Positions 26,729-34,587 of a stretch of 64,000 bases of DNA are shown here, in pieces. The stretch's first letter is position 1; each line of letters opens with the position of its first letter. Location: the NCBI RefSeq assembly GCF_019823105.1, contig NZ_CP081958.1:1612001-1676000 (forward strand). Direction: 5' to 3'. A program made the position numbers and the translations under genes. The notes under the pieces were generated by a model that did no database searches, was not told the origin of the DNA, and saw nothing but the letters and a program-made list of their open reading frames with translations. Origin of the DNA: Halobaculum magnesiiphilum (GTDB lineage: Archaea > Halobacteriota > Halobacteria > Halobacteriales > Haloferacaceae).

Positions 26729-27349
26729 CTATCGAACAGAGTCGACGGCCTCCGGCACGTCCGCGGGACCCTCGACGTGAACCGCCTCCCAGCCGCGCTC
26801 GCGGGCGCCCGCCACGTCCGCGTCCTCGCCGTCGCCGATCATCACCCGGCGGGTCGCGTCGATCGCCGCCTCGGCGCGCTCGAACGGCGCGGGGTCGGGC
26901 TTGTGCGCGCCCGCCTCGTCGCTGACGACGGTCGCGTCGACGTACTCCGCGAGGCCGGCCGCGCGGAGCTTCCCCCGTTGCCAGTCGCTCACGCCGTTCG
27001 TGCAGACGCCGACGGCGACGTCCTCCTCGCCCGCGAGCCCCGCGAGCGTCTCCCGGACGGCGGGGGGCGCCGGCATCGCGTCGTACTCGGCGTCCCGCAG
27101 CGCGGCGACGAACTCGGGGGCGGCGGCGTCGCTGCCGACCGCCGCGAGCCCGGCGGCGGCCGCGCGGCGGTACGGCTCGGGATCGAGCGCGTCGAGGTGA
27201 TCGAAGAACGCGTCGTCGTAGGCCTCCCGGAAGTCGTCGACGGCGTCGACGCCGACGGCGCCGCAGGCGCGCGCCACGACCGCGCCGTACTCGGGAAACC
27301 GCAGGAGCGTGCCGTCGAGGTCGAACCAGATGGCGGTGTCGACGGTCAC
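26729..27349 (-). CDS. HAD-superfamily hydrolase
   Basis: A 206-residue phosphatase-fold protein. WFDLDGTLL provides the nucleophile and acid Asp pair of motif I (residues 8-14), VGVCTNGVSDW motif II and KPDPAPFERA with VMIGDGEDADVAGARERGW motifs III/IV. The helical cap between motifs I and II is of the C1 type seen in phosphoglycolate phosphatase and haloacid dehalogenase. Substrate not assigned. It lies 37 bases downstream of pcn on the same strand and may be its operon mate. Confidence 0.9.
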   Translation of the reverse strand: MTVDTAIWFDLDGTLLRFPEYGAVVARACGAVGVDAVDDFREAYDDAFFDHLDALDPEPYRRAAAAGLAAVGSDAAAPEFVAALRDAEYDAMPAPPAVRETLAGLAGEEDVAVGVCTNGVSDWQRGKLRAAGLAEYVDATVVSDEAGAHKPDPAPFERAEAAIDATRRVMIGDGEDADVAGARERGWEAVHVEGPADVPEAVDSVR

Positions 27350-27386
27350 GGGAGCGTTCGGTGAGCGGAGTTGGTCCGTCTGGGCG

Positions 27387-28130
27387 TCAGTCGCTCTGGA
27401 TGCGCGGCGCGAGCATGTAGGTTACCTGTCCCATGCCCTCGCCGAACTCGTAGTGCAGCTTCACCGGGAACTCCTCGCCGAGTTCGACCCGGACCTCCGC
27501 GTCCTTCGGGATGGCCTTGTTCATGTCCTTGAGGTAATCGAGGCTGAACAGCGAGTCGGCCGGGCCGGCCTGCAGGTCGATGAGGTCCTCGCGGTCGAGC
27601 CGGAGGTCCACGTCGTCGGTGTCGCCCTCCGCCTCGATGAAGAACGCCTCCTCGGCCTCGTCGACGCGCAGGCGGATGTGGTCGCTCACCATGTCGGCGG
27701 CGGTGATCCCGCGGGCGATCTGGGCGCCCTCGACGACGATCTCCGCCGGAAGGTCCAGGTCCGGGATGTCCGGCTCCTGGCGGATGGAGTCGGGGTCGAT
27801 GAGCGCGAGCGTGTAGCTCAGGCCGTCGATCTGGATGTGGAGCTTGCGGGTCTCCTCGTCGAGCTCTAGCTGGACGAGGTCGCCCGAGTTCGCCATCCCG
27901 GCGATGTCCTCCAGGCGGTTGAGGTTGACCCCGATGACCCCTCCGTCGGCCTCGTAGGATTCGAACGCGGCGGCCTCGAGCGTGAGATCGACCATGCCGA
28001 CGTTGGCCGGGTCGACGGCGCGGATCGCGAGTTCGTCCTCGTTGAGCCGGATCTTGCACTCGTCGACCAGCACGCTCACCGAGTCGAGCGCGTCGCGGAG
28101 GGTAGACGCACTCACGATGGCCTTGAACAT
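27387..28130 (-). CDS. pcn: DNA polymerase sliding clamp PCNA
   Basis: This 247-residue subunit forms the ring that tethers replicative polymerases, FEN1 and ligase to DNA. The sequence is complete from [19 protein letters not shown] to [10 protein letters not shown], with the interdomain loop region ([11 protein letters not shown]) intact and the family-typical [16 protein letters not shown] segment. The ATG at 28130 has a TATA box TTTTTATGG about 27 bases upstream, giving a leaderless mRNA. A second, divergent clamp gene lies at the right end of the window (63446 onward). Confidence 0.97.
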   Translation of the reverse strand: MFKAIVSASTLRDALDSVSVLVDECKIRLNEDELAIRAVDPANVGMVDLTLEAAAFESYEADGGVIGVNLNRLEDIAGMANSGDLVQLELDEETRKLHIQIDGLSYTLALIDPDSIRQEPDIPDLDLPAEIVVEGAQIARGITAADMVSDHIRLRVDEAEEAFFIEAEGDTDDVDLRLDREDLIDLQAGPADSLFSLDYLKDMNKAIPKDAEVRVELGEEFPVKLHYEFGEGMGQVTYMLAPRIQSD

Positions 28131-28152
28131 ATATCGCGGGGTACGGGTGTGC

Positions 28153-28161
28153 CCATAAAAA
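28153..28161 (-). promoter_or_regulatory. TATA box of pcn
   Basis: TTTTTATGG on the minus strand, about 23-31 bases before the pcn start codon; the clearest archaeal TATA in the left part of the window. Confidence 0.65.
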
Positions 28162-28220
28162 TACCCGCGGTTCGGGTCGCCCGCGTTCGGCCCGCGGACG
28201 CCGCGGCGTCCCCCAGCACC

Positions 28221-29090
28221 TCACTCGAACGTCGACAGCGTCGTCCGTCGCTGGCGGGCCTCGGGGACGTTCGTGATCAGCACCTCCGCGACCTCGCCGC
28301 GGTTGTCGGCGTCGCTGTTGATCGCCCGCGTCGCCTCCACGACGTGGACGGTGAACCCCTCGGCGTCCTCGTACAGCTCCGCGACCGGCGGCGAGTTCGA
28401 GAGGACGACCGAGACGCCCATCGCGTCGAGGTCGACCGCGAGGTCGCGCAGGCGTCGCTGGTCGTCTCTGTCGAACCCCTCGGCGTGGTAGTCGGTGAAG
28501 TCCGCGGTCGTCGACACCGGCTCGTACGGCGGGTCGAAGTAGACGAGGTCGCCCTCCGACGCCTCCTCGCGGACGTACTCGAAGTCCCCGTTGTGGATCG
28601 CCGTGTCCCGCAACACGTCGTGGAGCGCGCGGATCCGGTCGGCCTGCACCCAGTCGGGGTTGGCGTAGCGGCCGACGGGGACGTTGAACTCGCCGCTGTT
28701 GTTCTCGCGGTAGAGGCCGTTGAAGCAGGTGCGGTTCAGGTAGACGAACAGCGACGCCTCCCGGAGCCGTTCGTCCGCGGTCTTGTCGTCGAGCTCGTGG
28801 AGCTCGTTGAACTCGTCGCGGGCGTCGTAGTAGTACTCCTCGTCGTGCTCGTGGGACCTGTTCTCCGCGATCAGGGCTTCGGGATCGCGGTCGCGGATGA
28901 CCTCGTACAGCGTCACCAGCCGGTCGTTGAGGTCGTTGATCGAGCCGCCCTCCGGTTCGAGGTGGAAGTAGACGGCGCCGCCGCCGACGAACGGCTCGTG
29001 GTACCGCTCGAACTCGACGGGGAACCGGCCCGTGATCTCCGGGAGGAGTTGGCGTTTGCCGCCGGCCCACTTGAGGATCGGCTCGACCAT
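28221..29090 (-). CDS. DNA N6-adenine methyltransferase, Dam (D12) class
   Basis: A 289-residue methyltransferase. KWAGGKRQLLPEI at the N-terminus and EPFVGGGAVYF form the AdoMet site, NDLNDRLVTLYEVI is the D12-class DxN motif and VYFDPPYEP the catalytic DPPY. SNSPPVAELY and the final NRGEVAEVLITN match Dam-type enzymes; GATC is the usual target but specificity here is unknown. No cognate endonuclease flanks it. It ends 90 bases before the pcn start on the same strand, a suggestive neighbour for a replication-coupled methylase. Confidence 0.92.
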   Translation of the reverse strand: MVEPILKWAGGKRQLLPEITGRFPVEFERYHEPFVGGGAVYFHLEPEGGSINDLNDRLVTLYEVIRDRDPEALIAENRSHEHDEEYYYDARDEFNELHELDDKTADERLREASLFVYLNRTCFNGLYRENNSGEFNVPVGRYANPDWVQADRIRALHDVLRDTAIHNGDFEYVREEASEGDLVYFDPPYEPVSTTADFTDYHAEGFDRDDQRRLRDLAVDLDAMGVSVVLSNSPPVAELYEDAEGFTVHVVEATRAINSDADNRGEVAEVLITNVPEARQRRTTLSTFE

Positions 29091-29190
29091 CCTGTTGGCG
29101 ACACTCGCGCGGCGGCGTTCTTAAACGCTGGCAAGCGTCGCGTCGGCGACCCGGACGCGTGGTGCATCCGGCGCAGGGATGTCTCCGAGG

Positions 29191-29802
29191 CTACGCGGCC
29201 CGTCCCGGGGCGTCGACGCCCGCGACCGACGCGTACGCCGCCAGCGCCGCGACGCCGAGGACCAACCCGCCGATCGACTCGGCCCAGGTGTGGGCGCCCG
29301 CGATTGGACGGGCGACGACCATCCCGAGCGCGACGAGCGCGAGCGGCGCCGCCCGGCGGTCGACGAGCGTCAGGAACCCGGCGGGAACCACCGCGTACAG
29401 CACGTGGCTCGACAGGTCCCACACCGGCGTGATCACGAGATGCGGCACGGTGACGGCGACGAGCAACAGCGCGTATTCGGGGACGACCGGTCCCCAGTCG
29501 GCGCGTCGCCACCAGCCCCGGATGACCAGCAGCCCGACGGCGAGCCCCACGCTTCCGGTGGCGTTCGTCGTCCACGCAGGCGCGGTCGCGAGGAGCACTG
29601 GGATCCCTTGATAGACCGCGAACGCGACGGCCCAGCCGAACCCGAGTACGCCCAGCCGGGCGGCGACCGCCGCCCACGACCGCCGACTCGACCGCCCGTC
29701 CGACCGTCGTAACTCGTAGCCGACGGCCGCCAGCCCGCACAGGAGGACGAACAGCTCCGGCGCGAACGCCGCGGAGTACGTCGACGCGATCGAGGCGGAC
29801 AT
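29191..29802 (-). CDS. PAP2-superfamily-like membrane protein
   Basis: A 203-residue membrane protein with about six helices. Near the C-terminus, LSSHVLYAV resembles the PAP2 phosphatase motif 2 (SGH), and ARPIAGAHTWAESIGG fits motif 3 (R-x5-H-x3-D) with Glu in place of the last Asp. The first motif (K-x6-RP) is not seen, so catalysis is uncertain; a lipid-phosphatase-related role is inferred. It diverges from what was originally the rlmE promoter at 29950-29986. Confidence 0.72.
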   Translation of the reverse strand: MSASIASTYSAAFAPELFVLLCGLAAVGYELRRSDGRSSRRSWAAVAARLGVLGFGWAVAFAVYQGIPVLLATAPAWTTNATGSVGLAVGLLVIRGWWRRADWGPVVPEYALLLVAVTVPHLVITPVWDLSSHVLYAVVPAGFLTLVDRRAAPLALVALGMVVARPIAGAHTWAESIGGLVLGVAALAAYASVAGVDAPGRAA

Positions 29803-29986
29803 ACCGTGACGCAGTCCCCGGGATCTCCCTGGGCGTTTCGGTTCGGGTCGACGCGAGCCGCTCGATCTCGTTCGGTTTCTCCCGGTTCCTCCCGATCCCG
29901 TCGCCTCCGACCGGCTCCGCTCGGTTCGCGTGCCCGCCGAGCGAACGAGTTACCCGCGTCCACACGAAACGGACGGGTAACTGACC

Positions 29987-30052
29987 ATGGCTCGCAAGGA
30001 CGACTACTACAACTATTCGTCTCGGCCTGTTGTGCCTACTGATTAGATCAGA
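29987..30052 (+). pseudogene. Displaced 5' end of rlmE (first nine codons)
   Basis: ATG GCT CGC AAG GAC GAC TAC TAC AAC encodes MARKDDYYN, which corresponds to MAGKDEYYN at the start of the working rlmE gene (42917). Immediately after AAC the reading frame leaves rlmE and reaches a stop (TAG) eight codons later. It is the remnant left on the far side of the inserted element. The original gene would have joined codon 9 here to CGG GCG AAA at 42944. Confidence 0.85.
29999..30013 (+). other. Left attachment site (attL core)
   Basis: GACGACTACTACAAC, matching the copy at 42929-42943 in 14 of 15 bases (GACGAMTACTACAAC, M = C or A). The strictly shared core is TACTACAAC. The rlmE reading frame is intact up to this point and lost after it. 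Confidence 0.8.
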
Positions 30053-30158
30053 GTACTCTTGTTTTCATATGTGACTAATTCGTCGCGTAGATAATCACCG
30101 AGCGACCATTTTCGCGACCATGTCGCTACGGAGGGGGTGACAGGCTGTCCTCGCCGAT

Positions 30159-30506
30159 CTATCGAGCTCGATCCCAGCGCCATGCGATAGAGAGGGCGCC
30201 GACAGCTGTCACGAGACTCACGAGCGTAGAGAGGCTGAGGAAGCCAAGTAGGTCAGGGGCAACGAACCGGAGCCCCATCGCGAGGTCGCTGACGAGCGCG
30301 TAATCGGCCACGACGATGATGGCCGCATATCCAGCCCCGAGGAGCAGCTGGAACGGCCGGATGACCCCGAGGTACGCGAGGACGGCCAGCCCGGTGACCG
30401 CTCCGGTGATGAAGGTCGTCAGCACCCGTACGCCGTGCGCGAACGCGGCGGCCTTGTTGTGGCGGTAGTCCCCGACCGCTTTCCGGAGGAGATTCGAGAG
30501 ACCCAT
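30159..30506 (-). CDS. Small membrane protein of the integrative element
   Basis: A 115-residue protein with three membrane helices (about 27-50, 53-75 and 85-108) and a basic start MGLSNLLRKAVGDYRHNK. No family recognised. It is the last gene of a three-gene run with 30512-31114 (5-base gap) and 31098-31409, so it is likely co-transcribed with them. A function in membrane sensing or abortive defence would be speculation. Confidence 0.7.
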   Translation of the reverse strand: MGLSNLLRKAVGDYRHNKAAAFAHGVRVLTTFITGAVTGLAVLAYLGVIRPFQLLLGAGYAAIIVVADYALVSDLAMGLRFVAPDLLGFLSLSTLVSLVTAVGALSIAWRWDRAR

Positions 30507-30511
30507 CGTGT

Positions 30512-31114
30512 TCAGATGAGGTGGTAGCGGTAGGCCTTGTGCCGGAACACAACCTTGCCGTACGTGTCGCGCTTTTCCACCTCGTCGGCGTCGAGGATCG
30601 CGTCGATGGCGTCGTTGAGGCGCTCACGCTGGGTATCCCGGCTGCCGCTGTGTAGGAACTCCTCGACCCGCTCGGGGTCTATGTCGGCGTCGGCGGCAAT
30701 CACCTCTCGAACGGTGACACCCCGGCCGTCCGCAGTCAGCAGGAGTTCGTCCTCGTCGTCGGGGTCGTCGTCGTGGATGTGTTCGATTAGCGCGGCGCGG
30801 TCATGACGAACGGTCTCCTCAACCTCATCGAAGATGACCTCGTCCCGACGCTCGCTGATGGGGACGTACTTCGATCCGGGCGGGAAGCGTCCCACGATCA
30901 CCGGAATGTCGCGGAGGTTATCGAGGCACGTCCGGAGCTTGTACTCCAGCTCGATGCCTCGCTTCTCAAGCAGCTCCTCGATCTCGTTCTCCTTCAGGGC
31001 CTCGTCCTTGGAGGTGATGCCCTCGGCGTAGAGGAACTGGGCGACGGTCACTTGATCGTCGACGCTGGGCTGGTGGCCGTTCTCCTCGCGGATGATGCTA
31101 AACTCGTGACTCAT
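30512..31114 (-). CDS. Element-borne soluble protein, unknown function
   Basis: A 200-residue charged protein. Residues 20-70 (VAQFLYAEGITSKDEALKENEIEELLEKRG) and 150-190 (RERLNDAIDAILDADEVEKRD) look helical, with an Asp-run DDDPDDEDE between. RFPPGSKYVPISER could be a conserved loop. The C-terminus KVVFRHKAYRYHLI is basic. No catalytic motif known to me. It overlaps the gene upstream (31098-31409) by 17 bases, so the two are translationally coupled. Confidence 0.75.
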   Translation of the reverse strand: MSHEFSIIREENGHQPSVDDQVTVAQFLYAEGITSKDEALKENEIEELLEKRGIELEYKLRTCLDNLRDIPVIVGRFPPGSKYVPISERRDEVIFDEVEETVRHDRAALIEHIHDDDPDDEDELLLTADGRGVTVREVIAADADIDPERVEEFLHSGSRDTQRERLNDAIDAILDADEVEKRDTYGKVVFRHKAYRYHLI

Positions 31115-31409
31115 TCACGGGAGGGGAGGTGACGAACACGTCGAGCCCGGAGGGAATGTCCGCGTCATGCCTGTCGAGGTAGCGCAGTACCTCTTGGAGG
31201 CTCGATAAGCAGACTCGTGGGCCGTCCTGTACTGGTCGGAGCGGAGCATCTGGGTCGGAGGCCATCCGTTGGATCTCACGCTCGACCCGTTCCCTCTCAC
31301 CTGCTGGAAACCAGTCAGTGACAGCGGTAGGCGAAACGGGGTTCGCCGCAAAGCGGCGTTGGTAGAGGAGCTTCTGGATGACCTTGGTGTGTATCTGCCG
31401 GCCGGTCAC
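31098..31409 (-). CDS. Element-borne small protein, first gene of three-gene operon
   Basis: A 103-residue basic/acidic mixed protein (MTGRQIHTKVIQKLLYQRRFAAN at the start). It has no transmembrane segment and no recognised domain; YQRRFAANPVSPTAVTDWF and EREIQRMASDP suggest a helix-turn-helix-like fold but weakly. It is followed by 30512-31114 with overlapping ends. A divergent regulator gene starts 105 bases upstream at 31515, so the pair probably shares a control region. Confidence 0.68.
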   Translation of the reverse strand: MTGRQIHTKVIQKLLYQRRFAANPVSPTAVTDWFPAGERERVEREIQRMASDPDAPLRPVQDGPRVCLSSLQEVLRYLDRHDADIPSGLDVFVTSPPVNESRV

Positions 31410-31514
31410 GAGAGGATACAGAACGCCCCTCTACTTAATACTTGTTGTGAAATCCAACAGAGGCGTGAGTTTACCCAACTACTATATATCGCGCCATTAC
31501 AACATCGTAGTGTG
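31410..31514. promoter_or_regulatory. Divergent promoter between element operon and winged-helix regulator
   Basis: AT-rich stretch with CTACTATATATCGCG at 31479-31493, a strong TATA element about 28 bases before the regulator ATG at 31515, and TACTTAATACTTG near 31433-31445 that could serve the minus-strand operon. The regulator is a natural candidate to bind here. Confidence 0.5.
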
Positions 31515-31862
31515 ATGTCGACCGAATTTAAGAGCGATGGGCGGGAGAATGACGAATCATACCCGGAAAACGCACCACTCGTCCACGTGTTTGGTTCGTC
31601 TGGCAAGGTGAAGATTATCTCGGCACTTCTGAGCGAGCATGACCGCGATCTGAACGTGAGCGACATCGCTGATATTGGCGATGTTGCCCGGAGTACCGTT
31701 TACGAGAACATTGACGACCTGTGTGAGATGGACGTCGTCGTCAAGACGCGCGAGGTCGGGGGCGGCCCAATGTACCAGATCAACACCGAGAACGAGATGG
31801 TTGCCCACATCCGCGAGGTTCGGGACTTGGGGCTCGAGCGGTTACTTGAACTCGAGAAATGA
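31515..31862 (+). CDS. Winged-helix transcriptional regulator
   Basis: A 115-residue DNA-binding protein. GSSGKVKIISALLSEHDRDLNVSDIADIGDVARSTVYENIDDL is a canonical winged-helix core of the ArsR/MarR-like archaeal type, with the recognition helix VARSTVYENI, followed by a wing GGGPMYQINTEN. The ATG at 31515 is set by the TATA 28 bases upstream and by the family N-terminus; the frame remains open further upstream without start signals. It probably controls the divergent three-gene operon or itself. Confidence 0.85.
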   Translation: MSTEFKSDGRENDESYPENAPLVHVFGSSGKVKIISALLSEHDRDLNVSDIADIGDVARSTVYENIDDLCEMDVVVKTREVGGGPMYQINTENEMVAHIREVRDLGLERLLELEK

Positions 31863-32386
31863 GTACAGCAACTGGACTACATAACTAGAAGAACACCGCG
31901 GGGCGTGCGGTCGAGAAGTCGTCGCCCTACGTGAAGCGGGGCGGGAAGTGGTTCATCGTCCACGTTCAGACGCCGCTCCTCTTTTACCTCAAGGAGATCG
32001 CAGTCGCTGCCGCCGCCACGTTGCTCGCGGGTACCTGAACTTCTGGAACCACAGTCATGAGTGAAGACCCTGTGAACGAGATCGACGGCGAGATCGTCCA
32101 ACAAGACGGCACGTTCGCGTCGAAGAGGAGTTCGAATCGACTGAGTGATGGGCGCGTTTCGTACCCCACGCTCTCGAGCTGTCGTACCTACGGACTTGCA
32201 GCCGCACACTCCCACTCGTTGAACGCGTTCCTTCGCTCGTTGAATTATCGGCTTAACTCCGTTGCCATGACGTACTGCCGACTCCGAACCCAGCGGTGCC
32301 GCTGTAGCTAAGTTAGTATATGAATTGATACCCCCAATCATTGATAACGTTTAAGTGTAGACGCTAAGCTAGTCTTTACGATAACA
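31863..32386. other. Gene-poor stretch with decayed coding remnants
   Basis: This stretch of 524 bases has no intact gene. 31889-32038 is a start-less coding remnant (separate entry). A frame beginning ATGAGTGAAGACCC at 32057 starts like a gene (MSEDPVNEIDGEIVQQDGTF) but becomes composition noise after about 25 codons. The last 80 bases are AT-rich promoter sequence for the gene at 32387 (ACGTTTAAGTG near 32347). Confidence 0.55.
31889..32038 (+). pseudogene. Start-less remnant of a small membrane-associated protein
   Basis: The frame 31889-32038 reads KNTAGRAVEKSSPYVKRG, then a Trp/Phe/Val stretch and a hydrophobic end LKEIAVAAAATLLAGT before the stop TGA. It looks like a true protein C-terminus but no start codon precedes it: a TAG lies just upstream. 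Probably the tail of a gene lost when the element was rearranged. Family unknown. Confidence 0.4.
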
Positions 32387-33088
32387 ATGAGCTCGAACGG
32401 TAATTCGGGTGAGAATACACGGGTGACGGTCGATATACCCCTCCGAGACGGTCGCTTATTCAAGAGCGAAGCCACAGACGACATCCTTCTCTTTTTAATC
32501 CGGCATCACGGCGAGTCGTTCTCCATGACGGAGATCGCCGAGGCTGTCGACTACACGCGTCCGACGATTACCAAGGCGGTGGATGTCCTCTCGAATAACG
32601 ACCTCGTCGTCGAAGAGCGCGACGGCTCGCGTCGGCTCGTGCAGATCAACCGCGACCGGGTGACCCGACCAGACGACCCCTATCTCGAAATTCCACAGTC
32701 GGAGTTCCACGCTCCGGTGGCGGCCGCGACGGAGGCGATACTGGACGAACTCGACGACGTCCTCGCCGTCGTCCTCTATGGGAGCGTCGCTCGTGGCGAG
32801 GCCGACCGCCGCAGCGACATCGACCTCTGGGTGTTGGTACGTGAGGACAGGATGGGCAACCAGCGACGGGCGAACCAAGTCAGGCAATCCCTCGAAGCGG
32901 ACACGTTCACCGATAACACGCTGAATGTCCGCCGCATCGGCCGCATCATGAACGATCTGCCAGACGTCCTGATTGTCGATGCTACCGGATTTTTCTCCGA
33001 CGAAGAGGTAGTCACTGTCCGATCCGATGTACGAGGGACGCTCTTCGTTCAGCCAGATCTTGAGCATGAACCCGAGATCGCGATGTAG
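32387..33088 (+). CDS. HTH-nucleotidyltransferase (MNT type), C-terminus replaced
   Basis: A 233-residue reading frame. Residues 28-90 form a winged helix (SMTEIAEAVDYTRPTITKAVDVLSNNDLV), and residues 110-175 a minimal nucleotidyltransferase with YGSVARGEADRRSDIDLWVL (Ser133, Asp144, Asp146). Such HTH-MNT proteins often act as antitoxin or adenylating partner of HEPN toxins, but no HEPN gene is next to it. From about residue 176 the sequence stops resembling the family and is the exact antisense of the integrase gene, so the gene has lost its natural end by fusion. Active-site residues are intact; activity of the chimeric protein is unknown. Confidence 0.75.
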   Translation: MSSNGNSGENTRVTVDIPLRDGRLFKSEATDDILLFLIRHHGESFSMTEIAEAVDYTRPTITKAVDVLSNNDLVVEERDGSRRLVQINRDRVTRPDDPYLEIPQSEFHAPVAAATEAILDELDDVLAVVLYGSVARGEADRRSDIDLWVLVREDRMGNQRRANQVRQSLEADTFTDNTLNVRRIGRIMNDLPDVLIVDATGFFSDEEVVTVRSDVRGTLFVQPDLEHEPEIAM

Positions 33089-33652
33089 CGACAGAGTGCG
33101 ACTCTTGTTGTTCTTACTGCGTTTGATCTCGACCCGTCCGTCTTCACGTCGGAGGTGCTGGAGCTTGATCCCCGCCGTCTCAGAGGCCCGAAGTCCCTCG
33201 AAGTAGGTGATCGCAATGATCAAGGACTCCCGCAGCGTGTCAGCCGCATCGATGAGCCGTCTCACTTCCTCGGGGTCAATTGGTTTGCGTTCGATGCTCG
33301 GAGCGAGATTACTGTAGCGGTTGGGAAGTTTGCTGACGTCCGGCATGTTCTCCCCTTTGAAGTGGTTGAGGAACTCGTGGAGCATGCTGATCGAACTGAT
33401 GTAGACCTTGAGCGTCTCCTCGGTCACCCCGTTACTGACCAGTACGTCTGCATACTCGGCGACATCAGAGTACTCGGCATCCTCGACCGCCATCTCGCCG
33501 AGCGAGTCGGTATATTGACGGAGAGAAGTGATGTTCCCCCCCACCGTTCTCTTGCTGACCTCCTTACACCGCTTGTCGAGGAATTCGCGGACGTAGGGGT
33601 CGTCAAATTCCGAGAAGTCGAACCCATAGGCTGGGTCTGGCTGGGAACTCAT
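32495..33652 (-). pseudogene. Tyrosine recombinase (integrase), 3' half lost
   Basis: Residues 1-247 are a normal archaeal XerC/D-like integrase: an SAM-like arm/core-binding domain (residues 15-105) and the start of the catalytic domain with YFEGLRASET (catalytic Arg155) and KRSKNNKSRTLSL. After DVWQIVHDAADAADIQRVIGE the frame runs into antisense of the nucleotidyltransferase gene and continues open to 32495 without the required HxLRH box, second His and nucleophile Tyr. The break lies at about 32905-32920. The ATG at 33652 overlaps the stop of the upstream regulator (ATGA). It was presumably the enzyme that inserted this element into rlmE. Confidence 0.85.
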
Positions 33653-34233
33653 GCCGTAGCCACCCACCCAGTTCCGCCGGACTGGGTTTCTACCTCCCGG
33701 GCGACGTGGCTGTCACGGAGTCTGTTCAAGCCGCGATGCACCTGTCGACGGTCAAGTTCCGTGTCTTCCATAATTTCGAGGGTCGTGAGCGTCTCGTCTT
33801 TGTCCAGAATTTTCCACAGTTCGTCGGCCAGCTCCTCGTCGGAGAGATCCGACCTGTCCGAGTCGCCCTCGAAAGATTCACTCAGGTCGTCAAGTCGACT
33901 ACCAAGTGCCTCAATGAGGGTGGCCTGTGATTCGAGTTGGTCGCTGTGCTTCCGGATCTCGTGCAGCAACGGTTGGAGTTCCCGCGCAGTCTGGTCGTTC
34001 TCGTGTTGGTTACGGAAGTGTGCGCAGCTGCGCCTCACCAGTTCGCTGAAAGTCATTCCGTTCTCTTTCGCGAAGTCAACGAGGGTCTCGTGCTGTCCCT
34101 CGCTGATCGTTATGTTCACCCGCTTTGCCGTTCGCGTTGCGGTGTCGTTTTCGTCCGGATCGCCCTTCGACTGTGCATCTTCCGAGCCACACCCTCGTTC
34201 TCGGGACGGGTGGGTGTCGTCATTCTCGCTCAT
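33649..34233 (-). CDS. Integrase-linked DNA-binding protein (RHH-like, coiled coil, winged helix)
   Basis: A 194-residue protein. After an acidic leader, residues 35-75 (AKRVNITISEGQHETLVDFAKENGMTFSELVRRSCAHF) resemble a ribbon-helix-helix unit, residues 80-125 (LLHEIRKHSDQLESQATLIEALGSRLDDL) a coiled coil, and residues 140-190 (TLEIMEDTELDRRQVHRGLNRLRDSHVAREV) a winged helix. It overlaps the integrase start by four bases (ATGA), the usual coupling of such accessory proteins to haloarchaeal integrases; a role as recombination directionality factor or repressor is inferred. Confidence 0.78.
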   Translation of the reverse strand: MSENDDTHPSRERGCGSEDAQSKGDPDENDTATRTAKRVNITISEGQHETLVDFAKENGMTFSELVRRSCAHFRNQHENDQTARELQPLLHEIRKHSDQLESQATLIEALGSRLDDLSESFEGDSDRSDLSDEELADELWKILDKDETLTTLEIMEDTELDRRQVHRGLNRLRDSHVAREVETQSGGTGWVATA

Positions 34234-34587
34234 TTCGTGTCACCCATAGCTTTGGGCCGGTGCGACGGCCACGCGTGGCAACCCTTGTTCGACCGCGAGT
34301 ACCGACCGGGCATCAGTGCGACCGTCACGGCGAGCCCGGAATGTCGGAGGGTAATGAATTGGGCAGTTCATTTCTGAACTCCCCATTAATTACTTATGCT
34401 TATGGCGAGGTCGCGGGGAAAAACACATCCGTTACAAAATGTCTCGTTAAGCATATCATTCAAGATACCAGATCTGAACGTTGTACTCTTGTTTTGAATT
34501 ATTCTCCGGGATACAGGTAGTAAGTCACACGCGAACTCCTATCGTCGATGAGTGATCATCCAGTTCGTCCACCAAATTATATACTGA
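34234..34587. other. AT-rich non-coding stretch with palindrome
   Basis: No gene is supported in these 354 bases: stops are frequent in all frames. It carries the upstream region of the minus-strand regulator (CAAAGCTATGG near 34248-34258 may be its TATA) and the palindrome at 34361-34383. GTACTCTTGTTTT at 34484-34496 repeats a 13-base word found near the left border at 30052. Confidence 0.6.
34361..34383. promoter_or_regulatory. Inverted repeat, possible operator
   Basis: GGGcAGTTCA-tttc-TGAACTcCCC: ten-base arms that match except for one position, separated by four bases. It lies about 130 bases upstream of the integrase-linked regulator. Either an operator for that protein or an accessory recombination site; no T-rich tail marks it as a terminator. 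Confidence 0.4.

Larger units (their letters stand above)
29803..30158. other. Divergent promoter region and left border of integrative element
   Basis: No intact gene. Up to about 29986 the DNA is GC-rich core chromosome that once served the PAP2-like gene (minus) and rlmE (plus). From 30014 the base composition drops visibly (GATTAGATCAGAG, CATATGTGACTAATTCG) and the element begins. Confidence 0.75.

Noticed and set aside
32057-32311. 84-residue frame beginning MSEDPVNEIDGE
   Set aside because: Only the first 25 residues look protein-like; the remainder is Ser/Arg/Cys noise and no stop-conserving pattern is visible. Probably a decayed gene start.
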